Below are positions 25,649-34,097 of a stretch of 64,000 nt of DNA, piece after piece. Numbering within the stretch: position 1 is the first letter of the stretch; each line of letters opens with the position of its first letter. Position numbers and translations under genes: made by a program. The DNA lies in assembly GCA_964470455.1 (NCBI GenBank), contig CAYYCX010000012.1, positions 1-64,000 of the forward strand. The letters are read 5' to 3'. Origin of the DNA: JAWXBM01 sp964470455 (lineage in GTDB: Bacteria > Pseudomonadota > Gammaproteobacteria > Xanthomonadales > SZUA-36). A model generated the notes under the pieces. It did no database searches, had not been told where the DNA came from, and saw nothing but the letters and a program-made list of their open reading frames with translations.

Positions 25649-26533
25649 ATGAGCGATACAAATCAAACCATGGACAGTGAAAAGCCCGCGGGCAATCTGC
25701 GCGAGCTGGAAGAAGGGATTCGCACCGACCTGAAAAAGGAGCTGACTTACGGCTCATACCTGGGCCTGCCGCGCCTCCTGAACGCACAATTCCCCCTCAG
25801 CCGTCCCGAGCATCATGACGAGATGTTGTTCATCATCCAGCACCAGACTTCGGAGCTCTGGATGAAGCTGATCATCCATGAGCTTTCCGCTGCGATGCAT
25901 CACATCCGCGCCGATCAGCCGGGGCCTGTCACCAAGATCCTTTCCCGGGTCAAGCAGGTACAGCGGCAGTTGTTTGAACAATGGGCCGTGTTGGAAACCC
26001 TGACGCCTTCCGAGTATGCCGAGTTCCGGCATGTGCTGGGATTCGCTTCGGGGTTCCAGTCCCTGCAGTACCGCACCATCGAGTTCCAGCTGGGCAACAA
26101 GAATGCGGCCATGCTGAAGGTGTTTGCGCACGATGCCGCGGCCCACGCCAGCCTGAACGCCGTGTTGCAGGCTCCGTCCATTTATGAGGAGTTCCTGATG
26201 TTCCTGTCGCGCCGCGGACATGCGGTGCCGGCCGAGCAACTGGATCGCGACTGGAGCCTGCCGCATGTGCGCAACGCCGAACTCGTGCCCGTGTTCAAGA
26301 CCATCTACGACGCGCCGCAGGATTATTGGGAAGAATATGACCTGTGCGAAAAACTGGTGGATGTGGAGGAGAGCTTCCAGTTGTGGCGGTTCCGTCACCT
26401 GAAAACGGTGGAGCGGATCATCGGCTTCAAGCGCGGCACCGGCGGATCCTCGGGCGTGAGTTTCCTGCGCCGCGCGCTGGATCTCACCTTCTTTCCGGAA
26501 TTGCTGGACGTGCGCACGCAGATTGGCCGCTAA
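25649..26533 (+). CDS. kynA: Tryptophan 2,3-dioxygenase
   Basis: A 294-residue heme dioxygenase that opens the tryptophan indole ring to N-formylkynurenine. The motif LTYGSYLGLPRLLNAQFPLS and the distal-site FIIQHQTSELWMKL (His65) are diagnostic; the likely heme-ligand His is His250 in WRFRHLKTVERIIG, and GTGGSSGVSFLRRA closes the active site. Other kynurenine-pathway genes are not in the window. It lies 115 nt behind a strong terminator and its stop overlaps that of the convergent marR gene. Confidence 0.96.
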   Translation: MSDTNQTMDSEKPAGNLRELEEGIRTDLKKELTYGSYLGLPRLLNAQFPLSRPEHHDEMLFIIQHQTSELWMKLIIHELSAAMHHIRADQPGPVTKILSRVKQVQRQLFEQWAVLETLTPSEYAEFRHVLGFASGFQSLQYRTIEFQLGNKNAAMLKVFAHDAAAHASLNAVLQAPSIYEEFLMFLSRRGHAVPAEQLDRDWSLPHVRNAELVPVFKTIYDAPQDYWEEYDLCEKLVDVEESFQLWRFRHLKTVERIIGFKRGTGGSSGVSFLRRALDLTFFPELLDVRTQIGR

Positions 26534-27027
26534 GCAGTATCGGTTGAAACGGTTTCTTCATCCAGGCGGATGGCGGACTGCTGCAGGCGTTCCAGCAGGT
26601 CCACCAGCGTGTGGATTTCCGCTTCGCTGAACCCGCCCAGCAGGGCGTGCTCATAATTGCGCGCCCGCGGAACGATGGAGTCAAACACTTTCCGGCCCAA
26701 CTGTTCGGTCAGTTGCAGGTTGCGGTAGCGGCGGTCGCTGCCGTCGGTTTTGCGCTTCAGCAGCCCGCGCTCCAGCAACCGGTTCACTGCCCGTGACACC
26801 GATACCTTGTCCATCACCGTCCGATCGACGATCTGGCTGGCCGTGAGTCCGGGGTAGCGCCCCAGCACTGCGATGATGCGCCATTCGATGACGGTGAGGT
26901 CATGGTCCTGTTGGTAAATGTGGGCAATACCCTGGCTGACGGTGTTGCTGACCACCGAGAGGCGGTAGGGCAGGAAGTGCTCCAGATCGAAGTGGGCATG
27001 CGGCAATTCAGCGGATTTTGGGGTCAT
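26530..27027 (-). CDS. MarR-family regulator of the tyrosine catabolic genes
   Basis: A 165-residue winged-helix MarR-type repressor. The recognition region is LTASQIVDRTVMDKVSVSRAVNRL, followed by the wing RKTDGSDRRYRNLQLT. It is divergent from hpd across 194 bp that contain two palindromes of the same type, so it most likely controls hpd-hmgA-fahA and itself, responding to an aromatic intermediate; this role is inferred from position. Related regulators (HmgR/HpdR types) control such genes in other proteobacteria. Confidence 0.85.
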   Translation of the reverse strand: MTPKSAELPHAHFDLEHFLPYRLSVVSNTVSQGIAHIYQQDHDLTVIEWRIIAVLGRYPGLTASQIVDRTVMDKVSVSRAVNRLLERGLLKRKTDGSDRRYRNLQLTEQLGRKVFDSIVPRARNYEHALLGGFSEAEIHTLVDLLERLQQSAIRLDEETVSTDTA

Positions 27028-27110
27028 TTTCTTCAGGCCTTGTTCTTAAGGTCATTTTCAGCATCGGCTACCGGTGGATTCCCGGCTGCGCGCCGGGCGG
27101 CGGAAAATCA

Positions 27111-27124
27111 GTTGCAAATGCAAC
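27111..27124. promoter_or_regulatory. MarR-type operator 1
   Basis: GTTGCAAATGCAAC has perfect 6-bp inverted arms (GTTGCA and TGCAAC) around two bases. It sits on the marR side of the divergent region and overlaps or precedes the hpd -35 element. Confidence 0.6.
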
Positions 27125-27125
27125 C

Positions 27126-27154
27126 TTGCTATTAGTTGCATATGTAACTAATAT
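27126..27154 (+). promoter_or_regulatory. Candidate hpd promoter
   Basis: TTGCTA (27126-27131) and TAATAT (27149-27154) are spaced by 17 nt. Operator 2 fills the spacer, so a bound MarR dimer would block RNA polymerase. Confidence 0.5.
27131..27152. promoter_or_regulatory. MarR-type operator 2
   Basis: A 22-bp near-perfect palindrome with core GTTGCATATGTAAC (27135-27148) and a single mismatched pair. The core matches operator 1 in the GTTGCA-N2-TGYAAC pattern. The centres of the two sites are 24 bp apart, about two helical turns, favouring cooperative binding on one face. Confidence 0.65.
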
Positions 27155-27221
27155 CACGGTTCACGAAAATCCTGCTGCCTATTGAAGCAGGTTTCAGCGC
27201 ACGCGGACAGGAAGATGAACC

Positions 27222-28271
27222 ATGACTGAGCAACACGAAAACCCGCTGGGCCTTGAAGGCTTTGAATTTGCCGAATTTGCGGCCCCGGATGCCAGCCAGC
27301 TGCACCAGCTGTTCAAGCAGATGGGCTTTGCGGCCATTGGCCACCACGCCACGCGCAAGATCACCTTTTATCGCCAGGGCGGAGTGAATTTCCTGGTGAA
27401 TGAAGAACCGGGTTCGTTCGCCATGGAGTTTGCAGCGGCGCACGGTCCCTGCTGCGCGGGCTTTGCCCTGCTGGTTGATGATTCCCATGAGGCCATTGAA
27501 GCGGTGATGGCCAAAGGAGCAACCTCGCTGGCCGGCATTCATGGCAGCGCAATGGATTGCCCCAAAATCCAGGGCATCGGTGGTTCGGTGCTGTACCTGG
27601 TTGACCGCAGGAACGGCAGCCCCTTCAATGCCGAGTATGTGCCGATCGAGGGCGCTGACCTGAACCCCCAGGGCTATGGCCTGGCCTACATCGACCACCT
27701 GACGCACAATGTCTACGAAGGCAATATGGAGGAGTGGGCCGATTATTACAGCCGCCTGTTCAATTTTTACCAGGCCAAGTACTTCGACATTCGCGGCCAG
27801 CAGACGGGCCTGCGCTCCAAGGCCATGACGGCGCCGAACGGCATGATCAGCATCCCGATCAATGAATCATCGGAATCCAACAGCCAGATTAATGAATACC
27901 TGCAGCAATACGGCGGCGAAGGCGTACAGCACATTGCACTCTATACCGACAATATCTATGAGAGCATCGAGGCGATGCGCGAGGCCGGAGTGGAATTCCT
28001 GTCCACGCCCGATACTTACTATGAGCTGATCGACACGCGCGTACCGGAACACGAAGAGGACGTGCCGCGCATGCGCAGGAACGGTATCCTGCTGGACGCC
28101 GACATGGAAACCGGCAAGCGTCAATTGCTGCAGATTTTCACCCAGACCTGCATTGGCCCGATCTTTTTTGAGATCATCCAGCGCAAGGGCAATACCGGTT
28201 TTGGTGAAGGCAATTTCCAGGCCCTGTTTGATTCCATTGAACTGGACCAGGCCAGGCGTGGCGTACTTTAG
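27222..28271 (+). CDS. hpd: 4-hydroxyphenylpyruvate dioxygenase
   Basis: A 349-residue Fe(II) enzyme converting 4-hydroxyphenylpyruvate to homogentisate in tyrosine degradation. The two vicinal-oxygen-chelate halves are clear; likely iron ligands are His159 (IDHLTHNVYEG), His237 (GEGVQHIAL) and Glu317 (GPIFFEIIQRKG). The C-terminal GFGEGNFQALFDSIE..RRGVL is characteristic. It is first in the operon hpd-hmgA-fahA. Confidence 0.96.
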   Translation: MTEQHENPLGLEGFEFAEFAAPDASQLHQLFKQMGFAAIGHHATRKITFYRQGGVNFLVNEEPGSFAMEFAAAHGPCCAGFALLVDDSHEAIEAVMAKGATSLAGIHGSAMDCPKIQGIGGSVLYLVDRRNGSPFNAEYVPIEGADLNPQGYGLAYIDHLTHNVYEGNMEEWADYYSRLFNFYQAKYFDIRGQQTGLRSKAMTAPNGMISIPINESSESNSQINEYLQQYGGEGVQHIALYTDNIYESIEAMREAGVEFLSTPDTYYELIDTRVPEHEEDVPRMRRNGILLDADMETGKRQLLQIFTQTCIGPIFFEIIQRKGNTGFGEGNFQALFDSIELDQARRGVL

Positions 28272-28301
28272 GCGGATTTAACCGGGCGAGCGGAGAACAG
28301 C

Positions 28302-29435
28302 ATGAGCAAAAAGTGGATTTCCCATCCGCGCATTGAGGGCGTGACCTCGCGCCAGGCTCATTGCGACCTGCCGCCGGGCAGTTACGAACGCGAAATCGGC
28401 AAGGAAGGGTTCTTCGGGCCGGCCACGCACATGTACCACCGTCACCCGCCCACCGCCTGGCTGCGCATGGAAGGTGACCTCAAGCCGCGGGCGTTCGACA
28501 CCACCCATTGGGCCAATTACGGCGCATCCCCCTGGGATGCGCGCCACCTGCTGCACAATGCCCATGTGAAATTCCGCATCTGGGAAATGGGCCAAAGCAT
28601 GGATCACCTGGCGCGCAATGCGGATGGTGATGAATTGCTCTTCGTCCACTCGGGCTCGGGCCATCTTTATTGCGACTATGGCCACCTGGAATTCCGCGAC
28701 GGCGATTACATCATGCTGCCGCGCAGCACCATGTGGCGTATGGAGAGCGACGGGCCGGTTTCGCTGTTGCTGATTGAAGCCACCAATGGGTCCTACATGC
28801 TGCCGGACAAGGGCATGCTGGGGCCCAATGCCATTTTTGACCCGGCCATGCTGGATGTGCCCCGCATCGATGAAGCCTTCCAGCAGCAGCAGGACGAATC
28901 GGAGTGGGCGGTGAAAGTCAAAAGCCGCGGGCGGGTCAGCACCGTGACCTTTCCTTTCAACCCCCTGGATGCCATGGGCTGGAAGGGCGACCTCTGCCCG
29001 GTGCGCATTAACTGGAGGGATATCCGGCCGCTGATGAGCCATCGTTATCACCTGCCGCCTTCGGTACATACCACCTTCGTGGCCAACCGTTTCGTCGTTT
29101 GCACTTTTGTGCCCAGGCCGTTTGAAACCGACCCCGATGCGCTGAAAGTGCCGTTCTTCCACAATAATGATGACTTCGACGAAGTCATCTTCTACCACAA
29201 GGGCGAGTTTTTCAGCCGCGACAATATCCATCCCGGCATGATTACCTGGCACCCGGTCGGTTTCACCCACGGCCCTCATCCGAAGGCGCTGCAGAACGCT
29301 TTCACACCCAAGGCGGCGGCTACTGACGAGGTGGCGGTGATGATCGATACCCGTGATGCACTGCAACTCGACCCGCAGGCCGAAGCCATCGAATGGACCG
29401 GGTATGTCAATTCCTGGCAGGTTCCAGCGGCTTAG
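28302..29435 (+). CDS. hmgA: Homogentisate 1,2-dioxygenase (short form)
   Basis: A 377-residue cupin enzyme, shorter than the about 440-residue eukaryotic and Pseudomonas type. It cleaves the homogentisate ring to maleylacetoacetate. Likely iron ligands are His287 and Glu294 (PFFHNNDDFDEVIFYH) and His323 (GFTHGPHP). The ELLFVHSGSGHLYCDYGHL region forms the cupin core. It lies 30 nt after hpd and 53 nt before fahA, matching the pathway order. I inferred the substrate from both family and operon. Confidence 0.9.
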   Translation: MSKKWISHPRIEGVTSRQAHCDLPPGSYEREIGKEGFFGPATHMYHRHPPTAWLRMEGDLKPRAFDTTHWANYGASPWDARHLLHNAHVKFRIWEMGQSMDHLARNADGDELLFVHSGSGHLYCDYGHLEFRDGDYIMLPRSTMWRMESDGPVSLLLIEATNGSYMLPDKGMLGPNAIFDPAMLDVPRIDEAFQQQQDESEWAVKVKSRGRVSTVTFPFNPLDAMGWKGDLCPVRINWRDIRPLMSHRYHLPPSVHTTFVANRFVVCTFVPRPFETDPDALKVPFFHNNDDFDEVIFYHKGEFFSRDNIHPGMITWHPVGFTHGPHPKALQNAFTPKAAATDEVAVMIDTRDALQLDPQAEAIEWTGYVNSWQVPAA

Positions 29436-29488
29436 TCCCCGGGCGCCGCAGGGCAAGCTCCGTCACAATCAGTACAGGAAAAGAATCA

Positions 29489-30475
29489 ATGAAATTGGCA
29501 AGCCTTAAAGCCGGTGGCCGCGATGGCACCCTGATCGTGGTCAAGCGCGATCTCAGCAGCTATGTTCCGGCCACCGGAATCGCCGCCACTCTGCAACAGG
29601 CGCTGGACAACTGGCATTCCGTTGCGCCGCGCCTGAATGCGCTGTCGGCGGAGTTGAACGACGGCGCCCGCAGCGATACACAGCCGCTGGACCTGCAAGC
29701 GCTGGCTTCGCCGTTCCCACGCGCCTATGAGTTTGTCGATGGCAGCGCCTACCTGCCCCACGTTGAACGTGTGCGGGCCGCGCGCGGCGCCGAAGTACCG
29801 GCCTCGTTCTATGAAGACCCGCTGATGTACCAGGCCACTTCCGCCGGCTTCCTGGCGCCGCATGATCCGGTGCCCGTGGCCAGCGAGGAATTCGGCATCG
29901 ATTTCGAAGCAGAAGTGATCGTGGTAACCGATGATGTGCCCATGGGCGCGAGCGCCGAACAGGCGGCATCCCACATTCAGCTCATTGGGCTGGTCAACGA
30001 TGTCAGCCTGCGCAACCTGATTCCCGCTGAACTGGCTAAAGGCTTCGGGTTCCTTCAGTCGAAACCGCGTTCCGCGCTCTCGCCGGTGCTGGTCACCGCC
30101 GATGAGCTGGGAACTGCCTGGCAGGACAGCAAGCTCAGCCTGCCGCTGCGCTCCAGCATCAATGGCAAACCGTTTGGCTGGCCCCAGGCCGGTGACGACA
30201 TGCAGTTCAATTTCGCGCAACTGATCGCCCATGCCGCCCGCACCCGCCCGTTGGTGGCCGGCACGCTGGTGGGCTCAGGCACCATCGCCAACCAGGACCG
30301 CTCGGTCGGCGCATCCTGCCTGGCTGAAAAGCGGGTACTGGAGGTAGTGGAAAAGGGCGCGGCTGACACACCCTTCCTGAAATTCGGCGACCGCGTCCGC
30401 ATCGAGATGCTGGATGCATCCGGCGCCAGCATTTTCGGTTCGATTGAGCAGGAGATCGTCAAGGCCGGGGTTTAA
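29489..30475 (+). CDS. Fumarylacetoacetate hydrolase family protein
   Basis: A 328-residue FAH-family protein; the operon position makes fumarylacetoacetase the likely activity, giving fumarate and acetoacetate. Metal and active-site blocks are GIDFEAEVIVVTDDVP (about 136-151) and GSGTIANQDRS near 270. The ATG at 29489 is chosen; the frame upstream overlaps hmgA. There is no adjacent maleylacetoacetate isomerase gene, so isomerisation must be done by a gene elsewhere or non-enzymatically with glutathione. Confidence 0.88.
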   Translation: MKLASLKAGGRDGTLIVVKRDLSSYVPATGIAATLQQALDNWHSVAPRLNALSAELNDGARSDTQPLDLQALASPFPRAYEFVDGSAYLPHVERVRAARGAEVPASFYEDPLMYQATSAGFLAPHDPVPVASEEFGIDFEAEVIVVTDDVPMGASAEQAASHIQLIGLVNDVSLRNLIPAELAKGFGFLQSKPRSALSPVLVTADELGTAWQDSKLSLPLRSSINGKPFGWPQAGDDMQFNFAQLIAHAARTRPLVAGTLVGSGTIANQDRSVGASCLAEKRVLEVVEKGAADTPFLKFGDRVRIEMLDASGASIFGSIEQEIVKAGV

Positions 30476-30568
30476 ACCTGGAGCGCGCTTCTTCATAATC
30501 AGTGCCTCTGACCCGAATCCGCAATTCCAATGAGTTGCGGACTTTGGCCCGGTACTCACTGGCACGGA

Positions 30569-30994
30569 ATGGAAATGCACAATTTTTTGAATGTGGCGCC
30601 GAACCGCAGATTCAACACTGCAAAATGCTTTCTGGCCATGCTGGCCATGATGACCTGCGCGCTGCTGCTGGCCGGCTGCGCAACTCCCAAACCTTCCCCG
30701 GATGCGCTGGAATCCGCCCAGCGCGCCATCGATGCCGCCATCCTTGAAGGGGCTGAACAGCATGCTCCGGTGGAATTGCGTTTCGCCCGCGAGAGGCTGG
30801 CTGAGGCGCAAAAGGGCATGGAGCGGAAATCCTGGGAGAAAACGTTCTACCTGATTGACCAGTCCGAGATCAATTCCGAACTGGCCATCGAAAAATCGCG
30901 TGAGGCCAAGGTGCGTGCGGCACTCGCGGAACAGATCAAGCAGAACGAAGTGCTCATCGAAGACTTCAATCGCACCTACGGGGACAAACCATGA
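30569..30994 (+). CDS. DUF4398 domain lipoprotein
   Basis: About 141 residues with a signal peptide and lipobox (ALLLAGC), so probably an outer-membrane lipoprotein. The mature part is a charged helical DUF4398-type domain: EHAPVELRFARERLAEAQKG followed by SEINSELAIEKSREAKVRAAL. The start is uncertain: ATG at 30569 or 30575 gives a normal signal, and 30530 a longer one. The stop overlaps the next gene by 4 nt (ATGA), so the pair is translationally coupled and likely works together. Confidence 0.78.
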   Translation: MEMHNFLNVAPNRRFNTAKCFLAMLAMMTCALLLAGCATPKPSPDALESAQRAIDAAILEGAEQHAPVELRFARERLAEAQKGMERKSWEKTFYLIDQSEINSELAIEKSREAKVRAALAEQIKQNEVLIEDFNRTYGDKP

Positions 30995-31986
30995 GCGGGG
31001 CGCGCCTGATGCAGGGATTGCCGGTCCTGTTGGCAATACTGGTTCTGGCCGGTTGCCAGACCGCGCCCAAGAAAGACCTGGCACTGGAGCGCATTCGCAA
31101 TCAGCTCAATGAACTGCAATCCGATACGGAGTTGGCCGGATACGCGCCACTTGCCCTGGGCGAGGCTGAGCGCGCCGCCCGCGCGGCCGAAAGCACAGCA
31201 GGCAACGAAACCCAGCGTATCCACCTGATTTACATGGCAGACCGGCGTATCCAGATTGCCCGCGCCTCCGCGCAGCGCGAAAAAATGGAAGCCGAGCTGG
31301 AGCAGTTGCGGCTGGAGCACAGCCGGTTGCTGGTGCGCGCCAGCCAACTGGAAGCTGAACGTGCCCGCCTGGAGGCTGACCAGGCCCGAATGTTGTCGCA
31401 GGCCACCGCTGAAGATGCGGAACGGGCACGCATGGAAGCCGAAAGCGCCATGACGCGCGAGGAAGAATCCGCCGAGCGAGCCCGCCGTGCCCGCGAGGAG
31501 GCGGAACAGGCCAAGGCTTTGGCCGAGACCAGCGCCCGCGCCGCCAGCCTGGCCCAGAAAGAAGCCAACCTGGCCAGTGAACAGGCCCGTTCATTGCAGC
31601 GTCAACTGGAAAACCTGCAACTGCGCCAGACCGAAAGTGGCGTGGTGGTGACACTGGGTGATGTGCTGTTTGAGACCGGCCAGACCGAACTCAAGGCCGA
31701 TGCCATGTCCAGCCTGGCGGAAGTGGTTGACTTGCTGCAGAGTGAGCCGGACAAGAAGATCCGCATCGAAGGCCACACCGATTCGGTGGGCGAAGCCAGC
31801 TCCAACCTCCGTTTGTCGCAGCTACGGGCGGATTCGGTGTTGGCAACCCTGGTTGATCTCGGTGTGGACGCTGCCCGCGTCACGGCGGTGGGCATGGGTG
31901 AAGACTTCCCGATCGCCAGCAACGACACTGAAGATGGCCGCAGCCGAAACCGGCGGGTGGATGTCATACTGCTGGATGACCAATAG
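30991..31986 (+). CDS. OmpA-family lipoprotein with DUF4398-like coiled coil
   Basis: A 331-residue lipoprotein: signal with LVLAGCQ (lipid Cys at 22), a DUF4398-like first domain (about 28-90), a long Ala/Glu/Arg coiled coil (about 90-215) and a C-terminal OmpA peptidoglycan-binding domain with IEGHTDSVGEASSNLRLSQL. It would anchor the outer membrane to peptidoglycan, with the coiled coil acting as a spacer. Its partner lipoprotein overlaps it by 4 nt. Confidence 0.88.
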   Translation: MSGARLMQGLPVLLAILVLAGCQTAPKKDLALERIRNQLNELQSDTELAGYAPLALGEAERAARAAESTAGNETQRIHLIYMADRRIQIARASAQREKMEAELEQLRLEHSRLLVRASQLEAERARLEADQARMLSQATAEDAERARMEAESAMTREEESAERARRAREEAEQAKALAETSARAASLAQKEANLASEQARSLQRQLENLQLRQTESGVVVTLGDVLFETGQTELKADAMSSLAEVVDLLQSEPDKKIRIEGHTDSVGEASSNLRLSQLRADSVLATLVDLGVDAARVTAVGMGEDFPIASNDTEDGRSRNRRVDVILLDDQ

Positions 31987-32302
31987 CCAGGGCAGCCTTC
32001 CGCAGCCTGAAATGCGAACTGATTTTCGTCCGTTAAAACAGCCGGGAAATCCGGCTTGCCGGAACCCCGAATTTGCGTTAGTGTAATTCCACCTTATGGT
32101 TCTTCACTGCAAAAACGAAGTTCGCATCTGATGGCTGGGCCAACAGCAGCAAAATGTTGGCACCATCCTGAACTTCGTACCTACCTGCTTATATCCAGAC
32201 ACTGTATTTACCCAGCCTTTAATTCCGCTGGACGCTTGCCGGCATCTGTTGCCTGGCGAAAGCGGCCGGCGGCGTATTGTCACTCAAATACGGAGGACTA
32301 TC
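31987..32302. other. 316-bp gap between the OmpA-like gene and the YdcH-like gene
   Basis: No gene is apparent. A 9-bp inverted pair, ATGCGAACT near 32013 and AGTTCGCAT near 32120, could form a large stem. I see no T-run terminator after the OmpA-like gene. A weak promoter-like pair (TTGCGT at 32073 and TATGGT at 32095) is the best candidate for the next gene. Confidence 0.35.
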
Positions 32303-32518
32303 ATGTTCGAACACCGTCAGCACCAAATGGAAAAAATGATGAAGGAAAATCCTGAATTCCTCAGGATATTCAATCGTCACCAGGAACTGGACCGGTTGGT
32401 AACCGATGCCGAATACGGCACAGTTCCCATGGAAGACCTGGCCCTGGTCAAACTGAAAAAAGAGAAATTGTTCGCCAAGGACCAGCTGGCGCGGATGATG
32501 GACAAATCCAGTAACTGA
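32303..32518 (+). CDS. YdcH/DUF465 family small protein
   Basis: A 71-residue charged helical protein, MFEHRQHQMEKMMKENPEFL to ARMMDKSSN, that fits the DUF465 (YdcH) family by its F..L...H..LD and K..KL..KD pattern. Function is unknown. The ATG at 32303 follows GGAGGA by a good distance. It forms a single-gene unit closed by a strong terminator. Confidence 0.82.
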   Translation: MFEHRQHQMEKMMKENPEFLRIFNRHQELDRLVTDAEYGTVPMEDLALVKLKKEKLFAKDQLARMMDKSSN

Positions 32519-32562
32519 CGCCTGGCAACTGACAACTGACATCGGGCAGGCAAAATTGAGCA

Positions 32563-32597
32563 ACGGCCGGGTACAATTACCCGGCCGTTTTTATTTT
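32563..32597 (+). terminator. Rho-independent terminator after the YdcH-like gene
   Basis: ACGGCCGGGTA (32563-32573) and TACCCGGCCGT (32578-32588) form a perfect 11-bp stem with a CAAT loop, followed by TTTTATTTT. Its GC-rich base and short loop make it one of the strongest terminators in the window. Confidence 0.9.
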
Positions 32598-32698
32598 CGC
32601 CGGAGTGGGCTGCAGCATGGAATGCTGCAAACCACGAACAGGCCCATGCCGGGCCGCCCCGCAACCGGGCGGCTGCCGCAACGGAGTACACAGAATCA

Positions 32699-34075
32699 AT
32701 GGAAGTTTTTGCCAATGTCCTGGAAATGATCGGTAATACGCCGGTCGTCCGCATCAATCACCTCGATACCGGGCCCTGCGAGCTTTACATCAAGCTGGAA
32801 AGCCAGAATCCCGGCGCCTCCATCAAGGACCGCATCGGCCTGCGAATGATCGAGGACGCCGAGCAGAAAGGGCTGATCAAACCGGGAGATACCCTGGTGG
32901 AGGGCACTGCCGGCAATACCGGGCTGGGTCTGGCGCTGGTTGCCGCCCAGAAAGGCTACCGCCTGGTGCTGGTCATTCCCGACAAGATGAGCCGCGAGAA
33001 GATTTCCAACCTCAAGGCCATGGGTGCGGAAGTGGTGCTGACCCGCTCGGATGTGGCCAAGGGCCATCCCGAATATTATCAGGACCTGGCCAAGCGGCTG
33101 GCCAGTGAAATGGACAATGCCTACTTCATCAACCAGTTCGGCAACCCGGCGAATCCCAAAGCCCACGAAGAAGTCACTGGCCCCGAAATCTGGCGGCAGA
33201 TGGACGGCCAGCTGGACGCCATCGTGCTCGGCGTGGGCTCGAGCGGCACGGTGACCGGCCTGTCCCGTTATTTTGCGAAACAGGCGCCGGAGCTGGAGCT
33301 GATCCTGGCCGACCCGGTAGGCTCCATCCTGGCCGAGTACATCAACGAAGGCCATCTCAGCACCAAGAGCAGCAGCTGGATGGTGGAAGGCATCGGCGAG
33401 GATTTCCTGCCGGTGATCAGTGATTTCAGCCGGGTGAAGAAAGCCTATGCCATCAGTGACCGTGAAAGCTTTGAAACCGGGCGCGAACTGCTCAAAAAGG
33501 AAGGCATACTTGGTGGCTCTTCCACCGGTACGCTGCTGGCTGCTGCCCTGCGTTACTGCCGTGAACAGACCAGCCCGAAGAAGGTCCTGACTTTCTGCTG
33601 CGACACCGGCAACCGCTATCTGTCGAAAATGTACAACGATTACTGGATGCGCGACCTCGGTTTCATCGAAACCATCCAGCACGGGGACTTGCGTGACCTG
33701 ATCGCGCGTCCTTACGACTCGCACGACACCATTACGGTGGGCCCGGACGAACCATTGGCCAATGCATATGGCCGCCTGAAACTGTATGACGTTTCCCAAC
33801 TGCCGGTGATTGAGAATGGCCAGATCGTCGGCATCCTGGATGAATCCGACCTGCTGCTAGCAGTGGCCGAAAACCAGCGGGCATTCGCCCAGCCGGTAAG
33901 GACCGCCATGGTGACCGACCTTACCGAAATCAACGTGAAGGCTCCGGTGGGTGACCTGATGCCCATCTTCAACCGGGATTTCGTCGCCATCGTCAAGGAC
34001 GGCGAACGATTCCTGGGGCTGATCACGCGGGTGGACCTGCTGAACTACCTGCGCCGCAAGGCCGACCGGATATAA
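32699..34075 (+). CDS. Cystathionine beta-synthase
   Basis: A 458-residue PLP enzyme joining serine and homocysteine to cystathionine. The PLP lysine is Lys43 in NPGASIKDRIG; EGTAGNTGLGLAL binds substrate, and GGSSTGTLLAA the PLP phosphate. Two CBS domains follow from about residue 335 to the end (DEPLANAYGRLKLYDVSQLP and LTEINVKAPVGDLMPIFNRD), where S-adenosylmethionine binds in the eukaryotic enzyme. The next gene supplies the second reverse-transsulfuration step. Confidence 0.92.
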   Translation: MEVFANVLEMIGNTPVVRINHLDTGPCELYIKLESQNPGASIKDRIGLRMIEDAEQKGLIKPGDTLVEGTAGNTGLGLALVAAQKGYRLVLVIPDKMSREKISNLKAMGAEVVLTRSDVAKGHPEYYQDLAKRLASEMDNAYFINQFGNPANPKAHEEVTGPEIWRQMDGQLDAIVLGVGSSGTVTGLSRYFAKQAPELELILADPVGSILAEYINEGHLSTKSSSWMVEGIGEDFLPVISDFSRVKKAYAISDRESFETGRELLKKEGILGGSSTGTLLAAALRYCREQTSPKKVLTFCCDTGNRYLSKMYNDYWMRDLGFIETIQHGDLRDLIARPYDSHDTITVGPDEPLANAYGRLKLYDVSQLPVIENGQIVGILDESDLLLAVAENQRAFAQPVRTAMVTDLTEINVKAPVGDLMPIFNRDFVAIVKDGERFLGLITRVDLLNYLRRKADRI

Positions 34076-34097
34076 TCCTGACAGGAACGGAACCAGA

